Origin: Progne subis subis | Taxonomy: Eukaryota > Chordata > Aves > Passeriformes > Hirundinidae | Direction: 5' to 3' | DNA: 64,000 bases | Assembly (NCBI GenBank): GCA_022316685.1 | Contig: JAKJHU010000365.1 | Span: 1-64,000 of the forward strand | Part shown: positions 21,283-34,081 of the stretch, piece after piece | Position numbering within the stretch: the stretch's first letter is position 1 | Layout of the letters: every line of letters starts with the position of its first letter | Position numbers and translations under genes: made by a program | Notes under the pieces: model-generated | The model's database searches: none | Told to the model about the DNA's origin: nothing | Seen by the model: the letters and a program-made list of their open reading frames with translations, nothing else

Positions 21283-23650
21283 TGCTGAAGTGAACCCAGA
21301 AGTGTGGGCAGCCCCAGGGAAATAGGGAAAATCAGACACCCAGCCTCTCCAAATTACTCTCAAGCAACCAGACAAGTGGTGTCTAAAGCAATACCCTATT
21401 CCAAGGGAGGGAAGGAAGGGCTCACAGCCTGGCATTGAGCCCCTCTTAAAGGCAGGGCTTTTGGAGCCTGGCATCTCTCCCTGGAATGCTCCAGTGCTGC
21501 CAATCAAGAAACCAGATGGAATCTAGAGAACGCTGCAGGACCTAAGAAGAAGAAATGAGATTATTAAACCGAGGCAACCCACAGTCTCAGATCCTTACAC
21601 CATCTGCAACCAGGTTCCCTCCTCACACTGCTACCAGTCCGCACTTGATGGAAAAGATGCTTTCTGGGGATGCCCACTTACACAGGATGCTGAATAGGAG
21701 TTGGCCTTTGACTGGGAACAAGGGTTAGAAGGTAAAATGGGAAAGACATGGATGGTCCTTTTGTAGGGATGCACAGAAGCACCAGCCTTATTCAGGCCAG
21801 CCTTGCAGAAAATATCCAAAGAATTCACCTCACCCCCAGGAACTGAAGTTAATGCAGGATGTGGATTAGTTGCTTCAATCAGGAGGACAATTAGAGGTGG
21901 TAGAAGCAGCTCTGTGAAATGGCTCTATTTTCAGGCTAAAAAGCATCTTGGAGTATTTAAAACATATAGAGAAAATGGTGGAGAAAAACGTTAAATACTT
22001 GGGACATATTTTGACTGAAGGTTTGTGGGTATTGTCCCAGAAAGGGGTCAGGGGAATCTCAGAAGTAAAGTTACCCAGGATTACCAAGGAGCTGCGACAA
22101 TTCTGAGGATTAATAGGAAATTGCAGGACCTGGATTGAGGATTCTCTGTTCTAGCCAGAACATTGTATGACTTTCTAACCCCAGACAGCCTCAATATTGT
22201 GGTATGGACATGAGAAAAAAACTAAACTTGAGAAATTAAAAAAACAAAATTATTGATGCCCCAGCCATGGCTCTTCCAGACTCAGAAAAGGAATTGGAAT
22301 TGTATGTGAATGTTTAACAGGGCCATGCCAAAGGAATCCTTGTGCTACAATATTTAACCCACTGGCCAGAGTGGCCCCCTCATTGTCTGCACAATTGTGC
22401 AGCCACAGCTCTAAGGGGACCTGAGGCCTGAACACTGACAGCACAAGGAGCTCCTGTTGTTCAAGTCTGGCATCAAGTTCAAGCTTTGATAACCAAAAGA
22501 GCCGTGCTCCGTTATTACAGTAAGAAACTTGTTCAGTGGCACAGGAGGATGCAGAATTGAGGAGAGGGGAAGGGTTTAACCCAGCCTCCTGTTTCAACAG
22601 CCTGGACAGGGGGCTGGCAAGAAACCCAGGACTGCATTCAAGTGACAGAGCTCCAGACCCAGCCTAGGAGAGATTTAGGGAGACATTCCCTGGCCTGAGG
22701 GAGAAAATCTGGTTATGGATGGTATCAAGGCCAGGAGAAGGGAGAAGAGTTACAAGACAGGCTGTTATTTAGGAAGGGAATTAGACAAAGCTCAGTTACC
22801 AGCCTCACGTCAGCTCACCGGCAGAGCTGTGTGTGCTTGTGAGAGCCTGGGCACGAAATGCCCTGGAGCAGGAAGGCTCAAATCTCTTCTGCTAACACCA
22901 TGTCACCTAACAGGGGTGCCAAAAGCAATTCTGATTCTTCACTAATCACTGCATCACTTCGTAAAGGTAATTCTAAAATAAATAATTCCATGAGAAGGGA
23001 TTGTGGAAGCAATAGACTCAGATAGGGAACTTATTTTCCAGGAAAGATCCTTCAGGGACTTATGGCAGCTTTAGGAATACAATGGACCTGCACACCCCTG
23101 GCACCCCCAAAGCTCAGGTCAGGTAGAAGGAATGAATGGGGAATGAGAAAAACCTTTGGAAGCTGGTGAGAGAAACAAAGATACCAAGTGGGTACCACTG
23201 TTGCCATTGCTGGAGCCAGAACAGGAGCCAGATCCAGGCCAGATATGCAATTATCTCCCTAGTACTGAGCTTTGGATTCCTTACCTTGCTAATTCTCCAC
23301 CAAGTGGGGTAGTGGAATGAAGGGATGTGGTATTTAAAGCAGTCTGTGGCCAGAATCCTGTCTCTGCTGAAATCTCTTCCCACAGGAAGCTCGGCTGGCA
23401 CAGACCCTGCCTTGGCCTTTGCTCTTCACAACATGCAAACCAGGACATCGGGTCCTGCCTAAGGGACTGGGAAGAAGCAGCACTGGGGGCCAAGTGGCGT
23501 GGCCCATTCCAAAGTGTCCCCTGAGCACAGAAACAGCCCAGCACAGCTCAACACGGGGGGACCCCTCAACCCTCGGCTCAAGGTCTCTGAAGCCCTGGAG
23601 ATTTGGATGTCCCGGCTGCAGGAGGAGGATGGGAGGCCACGACTGAGCCT
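21283..23650 (+). pseudogene. pol: ERV-D1 pol
   Basis: Gammaretrovirus-like order with many stops and shifts. Reverse transcriptase starts near 21283 (EVNPEVWA) with PLLKAGLLEPG and LPIKKPDG (near 21505), LDGKDAFWGCPL near 21640 and KYLGHILTEG near 21995. RNase H is weak (near 22700-22950). Most of integrase is missing; the rest begins near 23000, with HP..SGQVEGMN near 23100-23130 and C-terminal KWRGPFQ near 23490-23510. No YxDD-type motif is readable. Confidence 0.75.
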
Positions 23651-23879
23651 GCACTGAAGGCAAGGCAGCAGCAGCCAGGGCTCCACAGCAGGGGAAGCCC
23701 CTGTGCCTGCCCACACATCCTCTGCTGCAATAGTCTGCCTGGGCACCCTCCTTTGGCATCTCCAGCCACTGCGGGCCAATCCTTGCTGCCACTGCTGCAG
23801 CTTCAGGGCTTTCTGTGCCTGCACTCGCCACAGCTGCTGGGGAACACAACGGGACAATTCCACTCTGGGGCTCAAGCAC

Positions 23880-26120
23880 ACTCACACACTGGGCTGGCTG
23901 CCATTAAACTGCTGGAAAATATTCCAACTTTAAAATTATTTCTTCTTTTATTTCTCTACTCAGGCTTGATTTGCCTTTGCCCTGGGGAAAGGAATTTTAA
24001 AGGTTTCATTTTAAGGGATGTTACACCACTCTACAGAGATGAGTTTCACATCTCAACAGACTTTTGGGAAGAGCACAAAAGATACCCACAAAGATAACGA
24101 CCATCAACAAAACATCAAAGCCCATCAGCAAACACCAAGGATCATCTGCCCCAGACCCTGTCCCTGGAATAGTTGGAGACACCTGGTCTGGAAAAGGCTG
24201 ATAAGGAAATCCGGAGTGCAGACCTAATTAACATCACAGACAAAGAAATCCAACCCCAATTGGAAACCAAATACTAAGAATTTCACAACTAGGAAGCAAT
24301 GGTCATTAAACAAATCAATTTCTCAGGGTTCAGGCTGTTTAAAGTTTAGGAAAAATCTAGTAAAACTCACGTGTTGTGGAATGATTTTCTCTGCACACAG
24401 GGGCTATGAGTGGTTGAAATGATTTCTGTTGCACACCATGGCCAGAATCAAGTAATGCCTTGACTCTTAAACACAAAAGATATTTTTGGAGTTTTTGTTT
24501 TTTTCTCACAGTTTCAGTGAAAAGATTACACCATTAGAATAATTTTGTTAATAATAACCCTATTTTTATATTGTCAGTTAGGTGTGGGCCAGGGGTGGGA
24601 GAATCAATTTTCAGTCCTCGGAAAAGCAGTAGAAAACATTTGATTGGTTTGGAATATTTTTGTGTATGTTTGTGTGTGGCTCTTCGTGATGGCAAAATTT
24701 TGGTATGGATCTTTCCAGGTTCACCTTTAGCTTGCATTCTGCAAAAGTCGAAGAGCTTTAAAGGTGATTCATTAAGGCATAAACTGGTAATATAATATGG
24801 TTAAAAAAAAATAAAAAGAAAAAAAAGATTGTTGGGGGACCACATGTGAATCATTCAATGGCTGCCCTGGAAGAGAAGCTTGGCTCCAGGCAGCCAGGAG
24901 AGGAGCTTTAGAAATGTAAATTAACACTGCTGGGGAAAAGTGTGGACAATGCCTCTTCTTGCCTGGGGCAGGAATTGGGCTGATTCCCTCTGCCCCTCTC
25001 CCCAAGCTCTGCCTGCTTGCACAGATGGAATTTGCACAGCCAAAGGCAGAGCCCACACTCAGGATATCTGACTCTGCAACAGAAACTGGGGCAGCTGCAA
25101 AGGAAAACAGCAAATGGAGAATGCTGTGAAAACTTCACTAAAAGAACTGGGGGGGAATCATCCCTCTCCCCACTCCAACATGTGCTGTCACTGTCTAGGT
25201 CACACAGGGAGCATGAGAGCACTGGGGTGTTCTTGCTACCACAAGTTCAGAGAAATCAGTTGGGAATCCAAGGATGTGATGATTTAATTAGAGAAAAGAG
25301 ATCAATTGATGCAGTCCTGGCTGGAGGGAGCAACCCAAAAATGGGGAAAAGATGAACGGGCACCAGAACAAATCCTACAACACCATGGAGCAGCCCCTGG
25401 GAACCCAAAAGAATTCATATCAGGGGCTACAGAACCCATTTATCATTTCAATTGCATAACTAGATTACAGGATTTCCTCAAAATAATAACCAACCAGACA
25501 GATCCAGCTCCTGAGTCTGGCCGATCAATCCACTCAAATGATGAACGAGACATTTCACCATGGGATGGGATCAGATTATCTATTAGCAGAAGGAGGAGCA
25601 CAGTGTGGAAAATTAAATGACTCCAGATCCTGGTGGCAAATAGATGACAGCTAAAAGGAGGAGAAACAGATAACAAAGGAAGTAAGAAAGCAGCTCATGT
25701 ATTGCTCCAAACGTGGAAAGGATGGGAATGGAACATGTTTTTGTGGTTCCCTGGCACACCATGGGTTAAACGAATGCTCTTTCTCCTCTGCTGTGCTACA
25801 GCAACTCTCATCTTTTGACCATGCACAGACACCTTGCTGAGTGCAGCTCATTCAGCAGGGGAGCAAGGGGATGCAGCTGGCAGCCAGGCCTCCTGAGCCA
25901 CAAACGGCTCCAAAAGGACAGGGAAGGAGGTCACTGAGAAGAATCCCAAATCCAAACAGGACCCAGGAAGAAAAAACAGAGTCAAACAGTGAATCTGCTT
26001 GGAGAGAGGATCAGGGACTTGGAGATAAGGAAGTAACTGGAGAAACCATCAGTTTCAGAAAATGTTACTCATTGACACGGACTGCTGCTCAGCCAAGATC
26101 CTGCTAAATTCCTGAAAATC
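23880..26120 (+). pseudogene. env: ERV-D1 env region
   Basis: Heavily broken. Surface-subunit-like fragments occur at 24010-24300 and 25020-25640. The transmembrane part is easier to read in ERV-D2 (46137-46439). In D1, ITNQTDPAPESGRSIHS (25485-25535) and SPWDG lead into the same region. 24300-24900 contains no supportable frame and ends in an A-rich run near 24800-24830. Membrane and tail segments continue to about 26110. Confidence 0.6.
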
Positions 26121-26179
26121 GAGAAGAAGAACAAAGACTGAACAGAGCCATGAATATCAGATGTTATATAAAAGGGGGA

Positions 26180-26438
26180 TAGCATATAAACGAGGACACA
26201 CAGTAGGCAGATCGGGAAGTCTCAACTTTCCAAGTACCTTCGCCACTGGGCAAAGGGAGAGGGAGATGCAGAAGGCAAAATCTGGATAAAAAGGAGGCTG
26301 CGTACTACAACAACTGGAGAGACCCCATGGCAAATGCCGCATGGCCTCTCCCTTTGTTCAGGAATAAAGTCACTTTTACAGGACTCCTCTGTCTCCTTTG
26401 GGGACAGAAATCTCTGGAGACGCGAATTTTCCCGCACA
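26180..26438 (+). repeat. ERV-D1 3' LTR
   Basis: 259 bases from TAGCATATAAACG (TGCATATTAACG in other copies) to CCCGCACA. Polypurine tract aaaggggga lies just upstream. AATAAA near 26363. The 3' edge joins the CpG island directly, exactly as in the LTRs at 47254-47511 and 57902-58159. Confidence 0.8.
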
Positions 26439-27197
26439 CTCCCGGGGACAGGGCAGCCACCTCCGTGCTCCCCACAGGAAGCGGGACGAGGCAGCGCTGC
26501 TCCGGCACCGGCTCCTGCCGAGGCCCCAGCGGCAAGGAGACCGCGGGCAGCCGCTCCCGCAGCGCCCTCAGGCCACGGGCAACACGGGGCGGACACGGCA
26601 CAAGGAACCCGCCACAGCCCCCGGACGCGCCCTCGGCCCGCAGCCAGCCCCGAGCCCCGGCACAACCCAGCGCGGCTCCCACCTGCGCTGGGGCCGCCTC
26701 CGAGCTCCGCCGCCGCCTCCGCGGGCTCCGGCCGCTGCCGCCGCTCCCGGGCCCGTACAGACGCTCCGCCAATGGCGGCTCTGCTGCGCCAGGGGCGCCC
26801 GGGGAGGGGGCGGCCCCGGGGCCGGGCTTGGCCCCGCTCTGCCCAATCAGCGCGCCACAACCACGAGTGACGGCACCATCGCCCAATCGCAGCCAGCGGC
26901 GGGCTGTGCACACGGCCCAGCCTCGGCCCGCGCTCTCCGCGCCCCCCGGGCTGTGTGAGGGGAAAGGCGGAGATGAGCAACAGCCCTGGCACGGGCCCGG
27001 GCCCGAGGCGGCGTTGAGCTGAAAACACAAACAAAGTTCTCCGCAGCTCCCGGCCCGCCTTTCCCAGCCCTGCGTCTTCGCTGCCACCGGCTCCGAGGAA
27101 AGCCGTCAGTTCTCCTACCCCGAATTAGGAGCAGCAGTGCAATGGCTTTGATTGCCCCCAAAACGGAAAACCCCCAACGCCCTTCGGCTGAGTGGAG
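26439..27197 (-). promoter_or_regulatory. CpG-island promoter with first exon, copy 1
   Basis: A GC- and CpG-rich block with several CCAAT boxes (attgg near 26772, 26847, 26881 and attggg on the minus strand), typical of a housekeeping promoter. Read on the minus strand, a GC-rich untranslated exon ends at gcgcag|gtgggagcc (donor near 26682). Long open frames on both strands reflect composition. Copies at 47512-48262 (same orientation) and 57143-57901 (inverted). The gene it once drove is not identified; in two of three copies an ERV-A LTR cuts it on the upstream side. Confidence 0.6.
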
Positions 27198-27866
27198 TGA
27201 CTCATTAAAGCAATATGGGTATTGATCTAGTATCGATACCTAACTGTGACGGACAAAAACTCTCTAACAGGTTCAAGTTCGAAGTGTATGTTTATTACGG
27301 CTGGGCTGCACTCGGGATATCTCCCTCATACCCGCTGCAAAATGCACAGGTAATTACAAAGCCTTTTATTTACAAAATTGTTGAATACCCTAAAATACAA
27401 ATACATATTCATACCTTTGTCACCTGCTATTCCTCGCTTCATAAAGTTAATTGGCAAAAAGGCGATTAGGCATGCGTTTCCTAAAATGAGTCGGGGCTCT
27501 ATTCTGGAGAGGGGTCACTAAAAATGAGGAAGTAAGATGAGTCTTTCTCGTTCTGACCTTTCTACTTTTCAATGCATTCGTGACAAATGAATCCTGGTAG
27601 AACTTATAGTTTCCTCTGTTCAGCGGTTCTTTTAAGCAGGAAATCTGCAGCTCTCTTATGTCCTATTTACCACATTTTGGTTTTTGTTACAAGCACAGCT
27701 ACATAAACATAAAACTGACAAGCAGTGAGTTACTAAATCCGGGATAGCTTCTCTAAGATCCGGCCTCTGTTAACTGCAAACAAAGCTTACTTATCTACTT
27801 CAGCTAATTCAGCAACTATTATCTTAACTTTCTTTAAATCCTTAATTCTTTAAAATTAATGTCTCA
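27198..27866 (-). repeat. ERV-A2 3' LTR
   Basis: 669 bases, ending (minus strand) AATGAGTCA against the CpG island (agtggag). The purine-rich stretch complementary to 27867-27880 (AGAAGTGGAGAA) is the likely polypurine tract. TATA and AATAAA signals as in the other ERV-A LTRs. Confidence 0.85.
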
Positions 27867-27879
27867 TTCTCCACTTCTT

Positions 27880-29180
27880 TGAAATGAGTAAATTCCTTTA
27901 CTCAGTATACAGAGTCTCCTTCATCTATCTAAGCCGTACAGCTAGTGTCTCTCAAGACCAAGCCATACGCCTTTGACAGTGATGTTAAAGCTGCCACTAT
28001 CGCAGCATCTTCCAATTCTAAACAAGTATTACAACAGAGAACACTTAACTTATGTTGATTCAAATAAGCACCACAACTATAGGGTGGATTAAGGCATTCA
28101 GTATACTGGTTGCTGTTGGTGACCACTTAAAAAAGCACATCCCACTAATGATGAGACAAATGATCCTTAGGCTTTTTAAAAACCCTTTGATGGTGTCTGT
28201 ATCATGGTGTATCGTAATTAATCTCTTTTTCTCTCTGTCTCTAATTTCTTTAAGATTTAGGTTGGCCATTATATATTGATGTGATGTTACAGGTGCCCGA
28301 TAGGAAAAACCACATTCTTTAATTCTAACAAAATTGCGAACACAAATTGAATTGAGTCTCATCTCCAATTTGGTTGTCTCTCTTTATGGCGGGGCATGCT
28401 GTCCTAAGGCAGACCAGCCTTGTCCTATATACACAAGTGAAGTTGTCTGCCTGAATGTGTTTCAAAGCGGCAAATGCTTTGGTCTGTGTCTAAACATGTG
28501 TCTTTATCACTTTCTATCACATATGTACCTTAATGGTTTCTTTATAGAACAGGGCTCTAGGTTAATGGTTTGCCACTTTCCTCCAATTTCTCATTCCCAT
28601 ATTCTGTGTTTAGGAGACAATACAGTCCCTTCATGGTTTAATCCTAGGGGAATCCTGGGTGAATTAAGTTTCCTGACACATATTACTTTACTAGTTACAG
28701 GGTTATAGGTGAAATTGACTAAAGTCCACTAAGACTGAAGTTCTCTTTCTATATTAGAGGCATTGTCCCAGACAATTTTGCAGATTTCAGCAAGGAATGT
28801 TCCTTTTCTAATTCCCTTGATAACTGCAGCAGCTACTGATGGCATCTACAGTTGTGCTTGAGTACACTCCTGAGCCAGCGAGATGTTTTCACTAGCTGTG
28901 CCTAGCGCATTAATTATTACTTCATGATCTCGCTCTTCTGCGTTTTCTCATTCTGGTAACACTTCTAGTCCTGTTCTTAGCAACTTCGAGAGATCCCTCT
29001 TATTCTTAAAATTGGGAGGCATACTTTTTGAAGTCAAGTGGTCTAATCTATAAAGGAGTTCCTGAGAAATGGGGCACATTCTGGCCAAATGTGAGAAGCA
29101 TTGACTTGTACTCCTATTTTTACTTGTTTTAAAGACTTCTTCTGAAGTCCTGTCTTCTTAATAGCTTATGGCTTAATTTT
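27880..29180 (-). pseudogene. ERV-A2 env remnant
   Basis: Placed as env by position between integrase and the 3' LTR. Readable pieces: a frame at 28368-28060 with a hydrophobic stretch (IICLIISGMCFFKW), and a frame at 28126-27929 (CCNTCLELEDAAIVAALTSL). I recognise no CX6CC or fusion peptide with confidence, so the Env class is undecided. Confidence 0.45.
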
Positions 29181-32100
29181 GGTAACTACAGGAGTTATTT
29201 GTTCCTCTACTTCTGGAATAGCTGGCACCTTGGTGATCACAGCCTTTCTTGGCACTGGTGGAGTAATTTTGGTCTGGTTCTTATGGAACTCAGTACATCC
29301 CTGAGTGATGTTAAAGTCAATGTCAGAGCCCCTTATCACACACCCCTCTATTTTGAGTCTAAACTCCAGACATTTACTCAAGCATTTATCTCAGCATTCA
29401 GGATCTGGATCTGGAGGAGTTTCATGGGTGGATGCTAAGCCTCATGGAACCCATTCCATACAAATACACACTTACGTCCTCAAACATCTCTTCTTTCCTA
29501 CAAGTTTGCATTTGTGACTTTTAGTATCTTGTTTAAAGCCTTACGAGAGTAAGGATCATAAGCTCTTCCTTGGTACCAGTGTATCTCGGTCACATTATAC
29601 CTACGTGGTATTGCATTAACTCTTGTTATGGTTCAGGTAATTACTACAATAGTTACAACTTTCTACACAATGTCCATAATAACTATTAGTCCATTCATTT
29701 GTTGTTCTGAGTGAGCTTCAGCTTTAGTTCGTTATCGCCTGGTGTGACTTTCTAAATTCCTTCTGGGGCTTTCTTCACTCAGGAGTGATGGATCCAGGCC
29801 TTCTGTTCTTTGATCTTGATTGCAGTGAAGGTAGTGAGGAGCACCTGGAATGGTCCTTCCCACTGTGGTTCCAAGGTCTTTCCTGCAAAGCCTTAACATA
29901 CAGCTGATCCCCAGGTTGTACAATTATGTACTGGCCCATCTAGTTCTCTGCTTTGAGTTCCAGCCACATATTTCTCAATTTCTCTAAGTTGTTTATTTAG
30001 GGCCACCATATCTCATAATAAAGTGTGGTCCCCTGTCTGAGGATATGGTGGCTGGAACTCCAAATCATGGTATTATCTCTTGCAACAGCGCTTTGGTCAC
30101 CTCTCGGGCCTCAGCTGTCCTGGCAGGAAAGGCTTCTGGCCATCCTGAAAAGGCATCAGTTAACACCAATAAGTAAACGATACCCTCCCTTCCTGGGCAG
30201 TCCTGTAAAATCAATTTGCAGTTGTTGCCCAGGTCCACAACCTTTCCCAATTTGTCCCACTTTAGGCTTTGGGGTATTTTTAGGGTTAGTTCGGAGGCAA
30301 AGACTACACTGATGAGTTACTTGCATCACTGTGCCCTGCAATTTCCTGGCCATGATTCTTTCTTTCAAATGGTTATACAGGGCATCTATTCCTCAGTGTG
30401 TTTTCTCATATTCCTTCTGTACTAATGACCACAACAAATAGGAGGGTACTACAAGTTTCCCTTCTTCTGTTACAGCTCATCCCTCCTGGGTATAACTTGT
30501 CTTTTTGGCTTCAATAGAAACTCTTCCATCTGGAATCAATGCTGCCTCAACAGCCTTATCGGGTACTTCACCTTTTGCTGCTTCTTTTGCCTCTCTGTCC
30601 CCCAGCACATTCCCTTCCTCCAGTTCAGAGCTCACTTTCTGGTGTGCCTTGATGTGCATTATGGCTACTCTCTCAGGTAGCTGTACGGCATCTAATAGCC
30701 TCAGTATCTCTTGTGCGTGTTTAATACTCTTGCCTTGTGAATTCAGCAGTGCTCTTTCCTTCCAGATGGCTCCGTGAGCATGAACCACCCCGAATGCAGA
30801 CCTTGAGTCCCTGTAGATGTTAATGGTCCAGACTCTATTACCTCCTTGCTTGTGGTAACTGCGTACCCAGCATGTCTTCTTCCACTGATGACATAGCTGC
30901 TTCCATCAGCAAACAGGTCTCAGCATCCTCAAGCGGGGTGTCCTTCAGATCCTGGCGGCTGGAGTAGGTGGCTTCAATGGTCTCCAGGCACTCATGGATC
31001 ACTGGTTCTCCCGTACTCCCGCTGAGGAAGGAAGCTGGGTTCACAATGTTAGCTACCACAATTTCAACATCATCTTGTTCAGAAACCTCTGTGGGGAGAG
31101 CCAATGTCCCCCTTTTGCCTCAAGGACTGCAGACATCTTGTGAGATACTAGCACAGTCATCTTCTGGCCTAGGGAGAATTTGTGTGCCTCTTGGATGTTT
31201 ATTGCTACTGCTGCAACTGCTCTGAGGCACCTTGGCCATCCTTTAGCTGCTGTGTCCAGTTGTTTGGAAAGATAGGCCACTGCCTTCCGGTACGGGCCTA
31301 AGTTCTGTGCTAATATTCCCAAGGCAATCCCTTGCTTCTTGTGGGAAAACAGGAAAAATGGATTACTCACATCTGGAAATCCTAGGGCTGGAGCTGACAT
31401 AAGGGCTTTCTTTAGTTGGTCAAAGGCTTGAGTTGCTTCTTTTGTCCACTGAAGATCTCTGCTCCCTTCCATGATCAAGTCATACAGAGGTTTAACAAGC
31501 AACCCATAGTTATAAATCCACAGTCTGTACCACCCTGTCATGCCTAAAAGGTTCTTAGTTCTTTCACTGTCTGAGGTTTCAGGGTCTGGTATATTGCTTC
31601 CTTGCGATCCTGCCCCAGAGTCCTTTGTCCAGCACTCACTTCATAACCCAGGTAAATAACTGTTTGCCTCACCATTTGGGCTTTCTTCTGGGATACTCGA
31701 TACCCTTCAGGCCTAGAAAGTTTAGGAGGCTTACCGTCCAGTCCACGCATGTCTTCTGGGTCCGGGTGGCTATTAAGAGATCATCCACATACTGGAGTAA
31801 CTGTCCTTCTCCTGGTGGAGGTTCCCAGGACTCTAAATCGTTTGCAAGCTGCTCCCCAAATATAGTGGGGGAATTCTTGTACCCCTGCAGTAAGACACCA
31901 TGTGAGCTGAGTTTTTCTTCTAGTTTTAGGGCTTTCCCACTCGAATGCTGTAGAAATGTCTTCCTCCTGCTGCTGAGGACTCCAGGACGGTGTAGATGAA
32001 TGTAGACGAGAGATCTCTGAAGTTGGGTTTTAGAAGAAGAAGTTTATTGTATGGGGACATGAGGCCTTGCTCGGAGCCGCCAGGCGCAGTTGTAGCATGG

Positions 32101-33331
32101 CCTTGGAAGGTGGCGGAAGCGAGAGATAAGGGAATTCCAAGAGAGGAGCAAAGGAGAAGAAAACAAAGAGACAAGAGGCAGAAGAAGGAGGGAGGCCCAC
32201 TCTCGCAGCCCCCTGATAAGGGGTCTCGAGGTGGGCTGTAACAGGCTTGTGCCAATGGGGTTAGAGATACTTGATACTTCAGGGGGGGTTACATGTGTGG
32301 GATGAATCATACATTGGGGGTTGTTTTCGCAGGCATCTAGTAGCTAGAATATCTCAAACGTCAAAACTTACTTTCAATTCTATCTCAGTTACAGGTTTCA
32401 CATTCTCAGAATCTAAGCAATCATATTTGTAGGGCTTTCTGGCTTCATCCTTCCCAACAGAATGCAAAAATTTTTCTGGCTGGCTTCATGGAGAGGGAGG
32501 CAAAAGAAAACATCCTTTAGATCTAGAACAGTAAACCAAGTTAGTTCAGGTGTTAAATGGGTTAACAAGGTGTAGGGATTGGCAACCACTGGATACCAGT
32601 CTTCAGTTACCTTGTTAACAGCCCTTCAATCTTGTACTAATCTGTATGACCCATCAGGTTTCTTTACTGGCAGAATAGGAGTATTAAAATCAGATTGACA
32701 CTCTCTCAGTAGTCCTAGCTGCAGAAAGTTCTCAATAATTGGGCTAACCCCTTCTATATCTTCTTTCTTTAGGGGGTATTGTTTAACCCTTACTGGCTGT
32801 CCTCCCTCTTTAAGCCTGATTTGCACTGGGAGTGCATTCTTTGCTCTTCCTGGTATATTGGAGGCCCATACTCCTGGAAATACTTGATCCATGATTTTGC
32901 TAAAATTTTCCTTTTCACTTGCCACTTCAATTTCTTTGGTTATTAGCATTAAGCTTAACAGTTCTACATATTGTTGATCCTTTACCTCCAAACTCATTTC
33001 CCCATTTTTGAATATTATTCTTGCTTCCAGCTGCTCTAGCAAATCTCTGCCCAAAAGTGCAGCTGGAGCATTAGGCATGTATAAAAATGGATGGACGCCC
33101 TACTGTTTACTTAATTTATACTTCAATGGTTTGCAAAAATAAGCTCTTTCAGATTGGTCAGTTGCCCCTTTTACCATAACATAGTCATTGGTTACAGGTA
33201 TTAGGGCCTCCTTATTCAACACGGAAAATGTTGCCCCTGTATCTATCAAAAATTTTACTTCTTTTTCTTTGTTCCCCAGTTTGACTATAACCAGAGGGTC
33301 CCCTGGGGTAGGGCCCTCCTGTCCCCCTCAG
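29181..33331 (-). pseudogene. pol: ERV-A2 pro-pol (with inserted LTR)
   Basis: Minus strand: the gag-pol TGA near 33330, protease with DTG (LIDTGATFSVLN near 33245), a stop after KLSKQ (shared with ERV-A3), LLGRDLLEQLEA, reverse transcriptase (PVKKPDGSYRLVQD near 32670) interrupted by the LTR at 31949-32459, YVDD region near 31800, connection, RNase H (ADGSSYVISGRRH near 30910-30870; HIKAHQK near 30650), integrase zinc domain (THQCSLCLRTNPK near 30320-30280, both cysteines kept), core (IDFTGLPRKGG near 30205; LTDAFSGWPEAFPA near 30160; SSDRG near 30040). Stops and shifts throughout. Confidence 0.85.
31949..32459 (-). repeat. Solo ERV-B LTR with 6-bp target duplication
   Basis: 511 bases, TG at 31949 and CA at 32459, homologous to the ERV-B LTRs. 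It is flanked by gaatgc on both sides (31943-31948 and 32460-32465), a perfect 6-bp target duplication. It splits the ERV-A2 reverse transcriptase. This is the remnant of a full ERV-B insertion after LTR-LTR recombination, and it defines the LTR borders used for the larger element. Confidence 0.95.
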
Positions 33332-34081
33332 TCCTCCTTTACATGAGCAACTACTTTTTCCTTTTCTGATCACCTTTTCTATGTTCATCACCCTTTCTTA
33401 ATTCTGGACACTGGTTTTTCCAGCAACCAAATTTCTTACAAAATGCACATTAATCTTTTCCTAGTTGAGTTGGTCCTTGTTTTGGTGGACCATGCTCATG
33501 CTCTCTTTTCTCTTTTTTTACTACTGCTACTAATTTCTTCATCCCTTGTTTATATCCTTCTTTCTGGTTACTAAAAACTTTTTATGCTTTATTTAGTAAA
33601 GTTTTTAAATTCCGGCTGTTTGGACCCCGGATCTTCTGGAGTTTCCACCTTATGTTTCCTGTGGATTGTCCTAAAAATAAATTTATTAATTGCTGCGTTC
33701 CTTCACCAGATCCAGGATCCAGGGTGGTGTGTGTCGGCGCATTGCGTCTCGCAGGTGATCTAGAAATTCAGAAGGTGCTTGAGAGGGGCCCTGTTTGATA
33801 GCATATAACACTGACCAGTTTATGGTTTTGGGGATTGCTCTTTCTAGCCCTTTTAATATCAGTTCTTGGTATCTCTTGAACCGTCCTAACCCCTCATCAT
33901 CATTAGGATCCCAGCCTGAGTCTTGAAAGGGAAATACATCTTTAACATCCTCCTGTGTTGTCCTACAATCATCCTCAGCCAGATCCCCAGCCACTTCCAA
34001 AACTAATTGCTCCTCAGTTTCTGTTAAGGCACCAAGTAGCAGTTGCAGATCTGCCCAATCAGGTGAATGCTGCTTAATCAT
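33331..34081 (-). pseudogene. gag: ERV-A2 gag
   Basis: Capsid frame 34081-33686 (131 codons, MIKQHSPDWADLQLLL to the early stop after KERSN), then nucleocapsid near 33455-33415 (NQC) in another frame, ending at the TGA before protease. The capsid is unbroken up to the shared early stop. No matrix domain is recognised upstream. Confidence 0.85.

Larger units (their letters stand above)
19600..26438 (+). mobile_element. ERV-D1, gamma-like provirus
   Basis: 6.8 kb: LTR 19600-19856, Pro-type primer site, leader with an unrecognised gag region, pol (21283-23650), env (23880-26120) and LTR 26180-26438. All frames are broken. The element is copied in inverted form at 57902-64000 and in shortened form at 44560-47511. 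Confidence 0.85.

Noticed and set aside
26327..27022. Long frames on both strands of the three CpG islands
   Set aside because: Open by GC composition; no domain, differing ends, and promoter features (CCAAT boxes, splice donor) explain the conservation.
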